From assembly GCA_009823395.1 (NCBI GenBank), contig CM020511.1, forward strand, positions 10,266,001 to 10,330,000: a DNA stretch of 64,000 bases, in the 5' to 3' direction. The stretch is from Thamnaconus septentrionalis. Taxonomy: Eukaryota; Chordata; Actinopteri; Tetraodontiformes; Monacanthidae. A program made the position numbers and the translations under genes. Below the pieces are notes generated by a model. It was not told the origin of the DNA, did not search any database, and worked only from the letters and a program-made list of their open reading frames with translations. Position 1 is the stretch's first letter; every line of letters begins with the position of its first letter. This document shows positions 53,241-61,738 of the stretch, one piece after another.

Positions 53241-53276
<36 letters not shown>
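53241..53276. repeat. (TATC)n tetranucleotide array
   Basis: Nine TATC units. It is the reverse complement of the GATA array at 53591-53630. Confidence 0.97.
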
Positions 53277-53590
53277 GCAATAGATGCAATGTAATTTCTG
53301 ATTCCTAATCTATGCTTAGTTCCACATATTCCCAACCAATAAATGCAGCTGGATGACCAGAGACTATTTGTCTGACATTATGCAGCTCCATCCAGAAAAC
53401 TTTTGTTCTGCCCACCAGATACATGACTGGACCAATGAGAACTACTAGTATTGCGTTGTGGAACTTTAGCAAAATAAAATGCAATTAGATTTCGCAGAAA
53501 ATGTCAAAATGCATATTGATAAAGAAAAAAAATATTATAGATTTTAATCAAGATTTTGTCCCTGCCTTATTTTTCTACTAGACACAGTAC

Positions 53591-53630
<40 letters not shown>
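53591..53630. repeat. (GATA)n tetranucleotide array
   Basis: Ten ATAG/GATA units, in inverted orientation to the TATC array 315 bp upstream. Confidence 0.97.
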
Positions 53631-54170
53631 TCTATCTTATATATCTAGGTCAAATGCGCCCTCTTTAAAATCAACTAGTTTTTCTATTCTAATCTGCTTT
53701 TTATCTCGACTGTATTATGAAATACATACATGTATATTCTTAGATAAATAATCAGTTATGATTTGGTTTCTTCTGCTGAACCGACAAGCATGTTCACAGC
53801 ACCAAATTGCAGGTTTCCGCAGGTTTTTACACTTTTTATACTGTTAGAGGAAATGACAGGGTTCACCTTAAACATGTGTTCTGTGTTCTTCCAACAGAGA
53901 CAAACAACCTCACCAGCAGTCCGATACTGATATTTCAAAGTTTCCCTGCTTCTCTGGCGCCACGTACACCGGCTTCTCTTACACGACGGCCAATTTCAAG
54001 AAATACAGGTTTAGGAGGCAGAATAAAGCTTCAAGAAATGTGATCGGACGTTAATATGGTGACCAGGGCGCTGGGGCACAAAAGCTCTTTGTTTCTGGTT
54101 TCAAAAGCACTGTGACTGCCAAGTTTCCAACACTGACTCAAGTGTTAACTTTTGTGAGAGTGCATGCATG

Positions 54171-54176
<6 letters not shown>

Positions 54177-54205
<29 letters not shown>
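54177..54205. repeat. (GT)n microsatellite
   Basis: Perfect GT run of 29 bases. Confidence 0.95.
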
Positions 54206-54209
<4 letters not shown>

Positions 54210-55000
54210 CCTGAGGATGAAGCAGCACAATGTCCCACCTGCTCCGTGGTGTGAAGCTGGATGTGCTTCTTTCTGAAGTCCTCTTGTCTTAACTAAATGA
54301 TAACTTGATATGTTGACAGAGCAAACAAAGGTAAAGGGAAGTTCCCATGGTGTAAGATGCCTGGCCCCCTGGGCAGAACACACTATGCACTGTGTGTTCC
54401 CATGCAGTCAACCCAAAGCTAATTGTAAGTTAGCAAAGGTAGGATTACAATAAAAGAAAGTTGAGTGTGTTTACAGTGGCAGAGCGCAGCCACCGAGCCC
54501 GTATTCACCATGCCCGTGTATGTACATGTTTAACATGTTTAGTATCTGCAGGCAATTCCATTCGCCATGAAGTTACAGGCACACATTTTTTGATCTTATG
54601 TTTTTGTTCCTTTGCCTCAGATCTTCACTTGCTAATGTTGGACTACTTAAACACTCATTTTTTGAGAGAGTGCAAAACCACAGCGAAACACGTTTTTGTT
54701 TGTTTTCGACATGACACAGAGTGCCTCGAGTTTCTTTTCTTTAAGTCAGTCTCCATACTAGCTTTTGCCCGTGCACTGTTCCATCCAGGGCAAAAATGGA
54801 GGCATCAAGATGATGATCCTTGCCACACATTGAGGACAAGTGCAGTAAAAAGGGCATTTTTTTTCTACAGGAAAAAGTTTCCTCTTCTTCTTTGTGTCTG
54901 TCTGATGTAGCATAATCTTGAAACACACACAAAAAAAAATTTCGACAAATGCTTCTCAGTACTTATGATTGCATAAAAACGTTTAAGTGTGGACCTCCTC

Positions 55001-55111
55001 ATGTCCAACCGCTCCAATAATCGCCCTGCCGATGAGGATGGTTACCAGTTCTCAAATGACTTTGACTGTCTCATCGCCTCTGACCCCTCTGTTCCACCCT
55101 CTGCCGATTAA
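55001..55111 (+). other. Short coding-like frame of unknown nature
   Basis: A 36-codon frame (MSNRSNNRPADEDGYQFSND, then FDCLIASDPSVPPSAD, stop TAA at 55109) has mainly C or T in third codon positions, unlike its AT-rich surroundings. A stop codon (TAA) lies a few codons upstream. I do not recognise the protein. It could be an exon fragment, a processed relic or chance. Confidence 0.25.
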
Positions 55112-56422
55112 ATCTGGTGTTTTGCCTCAGCTAAAGATGATTCGATTTAACATGTTTAAAACAGAGAGATGTCTTGTACGAACCTGCTGTCCCTTGACCG
55201 ATAGCCTTTTTCTGTCTGCGACTGTAGTAGGGAAGGGAGGTGGTAAACAATAATGTAATTTACAATCATATCAAAATACAGATTCACGCTGCAGCTAATA
55301 GAGAAAATATTTTAAATAAAAAAAAACAACAACACATTTTACACCAAAGGGCCTGTTTTCATCCCAAGTCGTGCTCAGGATAATTTGTACAGGCCAATAA
55401 GGGACCACAGTGCGGCGAGTTTCGAGTTTGGGAGGGCAGGCAGGGGGGAGTACAGCTCTGATATCTGGCTCATTTGAAGTGTTGATAGGCAAACGGCCAC
55501 AAAAAGCCGAGTTAATAAGCAATTTAGAGCTTTAAATCCAGCCCATGATGAAAGTTTAATGATATCAACACAAATTTGCTGTCACATAATCTCCCCTTTT
55601 AATCATTTGCCACTGTCAGCTCAGGGCCTAACAGAAAAACAAGCCTAATCCACTTGATTGACATCTCGCAACTAAATGTCGCCGGGAGAACGGCTGGAAA
55701 ATATGTCAGGCAATTAATTAAGAGACCCCCCCCCCATCCCCGCCGGCTCCCAACCCCCCCTCCTTTTCAAGTATTTGTCTGGAATGCAGAGTTAAAGCGG
55801 CGCAGTCACACAGAACACACAAGAGCCAGTGTTGGCGTGTTGCTGAGGTCACTCGCTGGTCACTCGTGTGATCAGATAATGATAGCGCGTCTGCGTTCTG
55901 GCGCTCCTTGACTGACGCTGAAGATCGCACCTCCACTGGAGACAATCCACAGAATTTCACTCGGGATAATCCCCGGAACTGTTGGCTCGTTCAGCGTGAG
56001 CTGGTTCACCGAGCGACTGCAGATGCACACTTGACTCTGAGCAGAACATATTGGTAGCTAGGAGGCAAACAGTTTCATCTGACTGTAAGATTTATGAATC
56101 ATGTTAAGAGGCTGGGTTGGTGTTTGCTGCACCTTTAAGTCTCAAACTACCAAAGCAACCTCCGAGCATTGCTATGGGCTCTCAAATAATTACTATGAAT
56201 GCAATGAACAAAGACACTATCCTTTCTTTTATACTGTTGACATGAGCCATGTTTTCATCTGAATCTTACTGAGAGTTCCACATCTTTTCTGGGTTTTGTG
56301 GCTCATATTAAAGCCTATATAAATCTTTGAGTAATAGTATGAATAGAAATAAATAAGTAATAAAAATTGAAATAATACAATTACACTTATAATTACAATC
56401 AGGTCTGCTCCCCGAAGACCAA

Positions 56423-56467
56423 CAACAACAAGTGTATCCTTGTTGTTGTTGGATACACTTGTTGTTG
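56423..56467. other. Perfect 17-bp hairpin with 11-base loop
   Basis: The arm CAACAACAAGTGTATCC (56423-56439) is followed by the loop TTGTTGTTGTT and then the exact reverse complement GGATACACTTGTTGTTG (56451-56467). The stem is GTT/AAC-rich. It may be the centre of a small inverted duplication or a structured transcript segment; it matches no microRNA that I recognise. Confidence 0.85.
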
Positions 56468-56547
56468 GAAGCCTAAACTTGACCATGTGTGTGCAATAAC
56501 TGTACTGCTTTATAGTCATATTTATTGCATTTTTATTTTTATATATA

Positions 56548-56601
56548 ACATTGTGAATATCCCCATCGGGTGATTAATAAAAGGAAATATCTTATCTTAT
56601 T
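56548..56601 (+). mobile_element. LINE 3' tail (CR1/L2/Rex1-like)
   Basis: ACATTGTGAATATCCCCATC, then GGGTGATTAATAAAAGGAAA, then TATCTTATCTTAT matches the 3' terminus of fish CR1/L2-group LINEs (TTGTGAATTTCCCC...GGGATTAATAAAG...TATCTTATCTTATC). No coding part remains next to it. Confidence 0.65.
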
Positions 56602-57247
56602 GCAATATTTTTTCACGTGGCTGCGTTTCCTTACAGGTGATTATTATATTGTCTTCATCAGATGCTGCTGTTGCTTTTTATCCTACGGTTGACAGGAACA
56701 CTCCTTTACCTAAGAAAGCAGACACACTTGATGCAGCACTTCCACCTAGTGGTAGATGTGTAAAGTAAAGACTTTTTTTTTTTTTTTTTTTTTTTTTTAC
56801 TGTTGATGTGTATTTATATTTATTTTAATATCAGATTATTATTTACTGTGGGTGTGTGTGAGTGTGAGTGTGCGCGCGCGTGCGTGCGTGTGTGTGTGTG
56901 TTAATGTAACTTGTATGAGTAAGCTGTGTGTTCTTAACTTTTAACACCACTCGAATAAATTAGTAATTAGACGGCACAAGTTTCTAATTAACAGTGTGAA
57001 AATATAAGCTTCCTTAAAAATAAATAAATAAATAAAAAGCTGTATTTTCTCTAACAGCCACCAGGGGTAAGCAGTGCTCTGCCTTTGACTCCAAGTTCCT
57101 CATGTTATTGCAATCAAATGGGGGGAATTTCACCTGACCCTTCTCATTCTTGATCAGAAATATGAACATGAGAATACTTTTTATAAGAGTGTCACATGGG
57201 GCTCTTACCACCTGAGAAAGGTGCTTATAAATAAAAATGTATTACTA

Positions 57248-57289
<42 letters not shown>

Positions 57290-59734
57290 AGGTGTGATTG
57301 TTCATTAAATTAAGTAAGGTGACTCTTATTCAAATGAAATAATTATGGAACAATAACTAAGGTAATGCCTGCCTCTTGTCCTGACCTCTGACCCCGAGAT
57401 GAGCCCCCCCCCCGATTTCCAATCACGGGATGGTATTGTGGCACCGCTAGCTATTGCGAAGGAAGGCCATCATTTGACATTGCAAGTTATTACAATTATT
57501 ATTATTTATTTATTCATTCATTTTTTTCCCCTGAGAACGCAGACACTGGCGATCCATGCATACAGCAGATGGCGCTCTAGGTGACTGTCTATCTCACCCA
57601 AGCCAAGAGCTGGCCCTGGAGATAGATGATAATAGATTATTTCATGTTGCAGAGACTTTACAGCATCGACCGAGTCCAATGAATTTCCTAATCTAACGCT
57701 GCACAATGTCATTTTGCTAAAAACAATCCCTGGCCAAGGCTAATGTCAGGGTTTAACCGCATGGCTGCTGCTGCCCTTATCCTCTCCTTCATTATGTAGG
57801 TGTCGATAGATGCTGCTCAACCCCACCCAACCATAAATTGACAGATAACCTAAGCTATTTCCAGACAGGGGAGATTAGAGGGATTAACCCAGTCGTGGGT
57901 GAGAAACCATTCACCTTCGACACCCACTGTGTGAAATGCCTGATGTTGCTGACAGAAAGTCGTTGCGCTTTGCATCCCTCGGAAACGCAGATGTTTTGGT
58001 GGCAATGGTATAGCCCAAATGGAAAATAGACTTGTTTTGTAAATAACACTAGTATTGAGATGCATATGGTGTCGTTGCTTTTACTGTTTTGTGAGAATAG
58101 TGAAGGAAAAATCATTAGTGATACTGCTCAGACAATTGTGGGCAGACATTTATGTATGTAAGCTTGAACCTTCCTTCATAATATTCAACTAACTTTAACG
58201 ACACACAGTAAAACTTTGACGTCATCCATTGTATCGCTCAGAGGAAAAAATGTGTCTGAATAAGCATATCCAGGACTGACACTGAAAAGCAGAGAAGAAC
58301 ACAGGTGCATACTGTATGCAGCGCCACACTGCTGGTCTTCGGTGTTGTACGTCATTTGACCTTCTCTGAGCTCTTGAATGCACATGTCCAACTGTTCAAC
58401 GTCTCAGTGTTCATATCCTATAACAAGTTGATCAACTGCAAAAATCAAACAAGTACGTGATCCCTGAATCGACCACAAAATCTTATGGTTTTGAGGCAGT
58501 TTGGATATAAAACTGTTTTTAAATGCTGTTTACTTTTTGACATCTTTTTATTGCATGCATCCCTGTTGATAGCCTTAATTTCAATACATTATTTAAAATT
58601 AAGAAATCACAATTGCATGTCCCTACTTAAATACCCTGTTTCCTTGTATAATATCAGAGTCATTGTCACTGTCTCCACTGGTACAGACACTGTTCAGCAA
58701 CAGGCTCGTGGTGAGACAGTCACATGATACTCACTGATGGATAAAAACAAACAGAAAAAATTGTGGTGACAGAAAGGAACAACTGACTCAATACTGGACC
58801 AACATCACGTCACCTGGACAGTCCCTGCCTATTAGCAAATGAACTTCACCGCATCAAAATGAGGAGTTTAGTGAAAACCATAAATGTAGTGTGAGACTTA
58901 ATGGTTTGACGTTGGTGCGTTGTCGCTGACGTCACACAACGGGGTGAGCTACATCTCATCAAGTCCCCACTTATGTTCAGTTTTGGAACATAAAATAATC
59001 ACATTGATTTCAGTATAAGGGCATGACAGACGTCTCGAAAATCGCATTCTCAAGACAATAAAATATTCAAGTAGAAATATTGGATGTTGATTGGTTCATG
59101 GATTGAAAATGTTTACGAATGATTCTTTCTAATCTTAATAAATAAAGATTTGTTCACGAGAAAGTAATGATCAACTTCACATGGAAGTCTAAACTTGACG
59201 GTGTGTGTATTTGCTTACATTACAGCTTGAACAGAATGCACCGATAATTTGTGTGTATTTGTTTGCGGTAACTGTAAATACACTGCAAATAGCGATATCC
59301 ATTGTTTAGACAAAGCACAGGGACCAGCATGGTCTGGATGTGTAAGGCCTGTGGGTGACCCAGCTGTTTTCAAGGTTGTTTATACAGATGACACATGGCG
59401 TGATATGGCTTCGGCCCAAATAGTTTGCAGCCACACAGAAACTCAGACACTTTCTAATTACATGGTTGCAAAGTTTCTGTTGGCATTTCCTTATAGCTGT
59501 ACTAGGATAGAAAAGAAGAGATTTTTGTTGCGACACTGACAAGTGTAACACAAATGGACATTATGCAGGTGTCATCACGGTATTAGGGTTAGGTATTATC
59601 ACTGTTATATCAATTATGTTATTATGTTATCCTTGCAGACTCTTAAATCATATAAACAGTGGTTTAAAATGTTTTTGCACACCCTTAAATGCTTCTCAAT
59701 CCCAATTATTATTATTAAATACTTGCCACAGCTT
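56602..59734. other. Gene-free stretch upstream of znrf2
   Basis: A lone GGCTGCGTTTCCTTAC at 56619-56634 resembles one terminus of the AGCTGCGTTTCC MITE family. A poly-T tract lies at 56773-56798 and an alternating GT/GC run at 56851-56900. 57560-57800 is repeat-free and may be regulatory. No gene seen. Confidence 0.5.
57250..57286. repeat. (ATT)n trinucleotide repeat
   Basis: Perfect ATT run of about 12 units. Confidence 0.95.

Positions 59735-59813
<79 letters not shown>
59735..59813. repeat. (GT)n microsatellite upstream of znrf2
   Basis: GT run of 79 bases ending about 80 bp before the CpG-rich znrf2 promoter begins. Long GT runs can form Z-DNA. Any effect on the promoter is speculation. 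Confidence 0.98.
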
Positions 59814-59815
<2 letters not shown>

Positions 59816-60118
59816 CAAAAAGTTTAGCTAGCCATCAGGGGCACACAAACAAATGGAAATTAGCTTTATTGTGTAAAAAGTCCATATGTCCCTTCGTCGC
59901 GCCTTGTAACGCGGAAAAGGTTACATCAGCGTTACCCAACGCGACGGCTTTATTTTGAAAACACGCAGCGGAAACGCACGTGATGTTGCGCTGCCTTGAC
60001 GGCCAGCCCTCTCCTCGGGAGTCTTCTCGCTGCGGCTGATAAAACGCTTTTTTTTTTTTTTTTTTTTCTTTTTTTCACATGCAGGACTTTCTCCTCCGCC
60101 ACTTCCCTCTTTCGAGCG

Positions 60119-60205
60119 ATGCCTTGTCAGCGGGGGAGGCGTGACGAGCAGGGCGGCTCTCCCTCCCTCCACGCCGCTCTGGGGATATGGCGGGCCGGAC
60201 TGTGA
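60119..60205 (+). other. Upstream ORF 1 in the znrf2 leader
   Basis: ATG at 60119 opens a 28-codon frame ending TGA at 60205. The peptide begins MPCQRGRRDEQGG and resembles no known protein. If transcription starts upstream of 60119, this frame could lower initiation at the main znrf2 ATG. It is only a candidate, because the transcription start is unknown. Confidence 0.35.
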
Positions 60206-60329
60206 GGAGGGGAAACCGGGCGGCCGGAGCGCAGCGGGTCCCCGGCGGCGGCAGCGGCTCACACAAGGACACATCCTCACGTTACCTGCAGCGCGACCGC
60301 AACTACCAGCGACGAGGCGGCGAGCGACT

Positions 60330-60431
60330 ATGGTGACGCCTTCCAAACTTTCCCCTTTCACACCCTCAGCACCCCCCGTGTCGCCTCGGCTCGCCTCGTC
60401 AACTTTCCGCGAAGTTTCTTACCGTTTGTGA
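60330..60431 (+). other. Upstream ORF 2 in the znrf2 leader
   Basis: ATG at 60330 (GACTATGG, purine at -3 and G at +4 absent or partial) opens a 33-codon frame rich in Pro and Ser, ending TGA at 60431. That is 113 bases before the znrf2 start. It does not overlap the main frame, so reinitiation would be possible. The peptide is not recognised. Confidence 0.35.
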
Positions 60432-60544
60432 TGTAGCTACGCGCGGCCATCTGCTCGCGGCGTAAATCTGGCGCACTTGTCCCGCAGAGGCGGCTCGTCG
60501 TCGTCGTTGACATTTAAAGCCGGAGAGTCAGCGAGAAGGTTAAC

Positions 60545-60962
60545 ATGGGGGCAAAGCAGAGCAGCCCGGCTGCCAACGGGCGGACCAGAGCCTACTCGGG
60601 TTCGGACCTGCCCTCCAGCACGTCCGGCAACAGCGGCGGCAATGTCAGCAGGACTAACGCCGGCGGTGGTGGCGGTGGGGGTGTGAGGTACCACGCGTAC
60701 GGCGCTTCCGGTGCGTCCGGTGGAGGCACGGCCAGCACCAGCCAGCACCTCGGAGCCAGGGCAAGGTCGGTGGGCGGGTCGGGAAGCTCCGGGACTAGAG
60801 CCCAGTCCGGCATCAACATTCCGAACAGCAGCGGAGCCTACAGCTCCCAGGAGTCCGGCGGCAGCAGCAGCAGCCCGGAGGAGGCTGCGGACCGGGAGCA
60901 GCAGGGTCCCCGGCTGATGATCGGATCGCTACCAGCACACCTATCGCCTCATCTGTTCGGAG
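60545..60962 (+). CDS. znrf2: ZNRF2 E3 ubiquitin ligase, first coding exon (partial gene)
   Basis: ZNRF2 is a membrane-associated RING-type E3 ubiquitin ligase of the endosome-lysosome system. In mammals it acts with ZNRF1 on the Na+/K+ pump and in mTORC1 amino-acid signalling. The exon encodes 139 residues plus one base of codon 140. It starts MGAKQSSPAANGRTRAYSGS, matching the ZNRF2 N-terminus and not ZNRF1 (MGGKQS). Gly2 in MGAKQS is a myristoylation signal. RTRAYS at residues 13-18 fits the RxRxxS kinase site known as Ser19 in human, and ARARS at 71-75 resembles the second known site. A low-complexity Gly/Ser region fills residues 27-110. The exon closes with RLMIGSLPAHLSPHLFGG, the conserved block before the zinc finger. 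The donor is GGAG|GTAAGA at 60963. The start has a strong Kozak context (A at -3, G at +4). The zinc-finger and RING exons lie beyond the window. Whether this is the znrf2a or znrf2b paralogue cannot be told. Confidence 0.95.
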
Positions 60963-60975
60963 GTAAGAGGGCAGG

Positions 60976-61002
60976 GGGACGGGACGGGACGGGACGGGAC
61001 GG
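60976..61002. repeat. GGGAC pentanucleotide array
   Basis: Five consecutive copies of GGGAC start 13 bases inside intron 1 of znrf2. G-run spacing of this type can favour G-quadruplex formation near the donor. That is an inference from the pattern only. Confidence 0.85.
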
Positions 61003-61421
61003 TGGGAACAGCGTGTGCTGTTGACACAGAACGTGACTCACTGATCCGGAGTGACACACCGACACCGGGACACAGAGTACACAGAGTGGGCCCTGCAGCC
61101 TCAGTGGGGCCCAGAGCAACATTCAGATAAGAAGACCTCATTCACAACCAGTGCAAACCCTTGTTAGCGCTGCCATCATCATCATGTCATAATATTAGTT
61201 CTCAAACATTAGATACACAAGGTCACTCCAGGTCAAAACGACTGCTTTACACTCATATACCTTACTGGTAAGTGCTGGTAAGTCACACTTTTACCAGGTG
61301 AGTGTTTGTTTGATTGATTAGTTATTAGTGTGTTGCTTATTCCCACCTAAATATTGTGATTATTGTCAGAAAGAAGAGGCCTGATGAGCGAGTACATTGT
61401 TCCACAGATGCCACTAAAGAC

Positions 61422-61738
61422 TAGGGCTGCAGCTATGGAACATTTTGGTAATTGATTATTCTATCGAATATTCCATCGATTCAGAGTAATCGGATAAAAC
61501 ATATGTTCACACCAGATGTGGCGCGGGCGCGTTTCAGAAGCGTCCCAGAAGCGTGAAACCGCGCCACCCTTGTAGCCTTGCCAAAAGACCGGTTCCGTCT
61601 TCTCCTGATTTCCATTGGGCGCATGGCCTGTGATGGAAGCACATTGTGCGAAATGTGAGCTTCAAATTTAATTAAATGACGCCTCAAGGCAGATGAAATT
61701 CCTCGATTATGTTTTGTAATTGATCGTTGGCAGCCCTA
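61422..61738. mobile_element. hAT-like MITE in znrf2 intron 1, with 8-bp target duplication
   Basis: The ends are TAGGGCTGC and GCAGCCCTA, exact inverted repeats. They are flanked by CTAAAGAC (61414-61421) and CTAAAGAT (61739-61746), which match at 7 of 8 bases; an 8-bp target duplication is the hAT hallmark. The subterminal ATTGATTATTCTATCGA-type sequence recurs in inverted form near the right end. The middle (about 61508-61670) is GC-richer and begins TTCACACCAGATG, so it may be a second element nested inside. There is no coding capacity. Confidence 0.8.

Larger units (their letters stand above)
53631..56422. other. Gene-free stretch
   Basis: The 149-codon frame at 54461-54910 is unrecognised. 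The short coding-like frame at 55001 is listed separately. 55530-55730 is repeat-free and carries TGATTGACA- and AATTAATTAA-type motifs (see findings). Confidence 0.5.
59890..60544 (+). promoter_or_regulatory. znrf2: CpG-rich promoter and 5' leader of znrf2
   Basis: From about 59895 the sequence changes from AT-rich to strongly CpG-rich, and stays so to about 61010, which is typical of a vertebrate CpG-island promoter. A CACGTG E-box (GCACGTGATG) lies at 59977-59982. A 28-base T-rich tract at 60048-60075 followed by ATGCAG could be core promoter, an Inr-like pyrimidine region, or even a 3' splice site. No clear TATA box is seen, so the start site cannot be placed. The leader contains two upstream ATG frames, listed separately. 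Promoter identity is inferred from position and composition. Confidence 0.7.
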
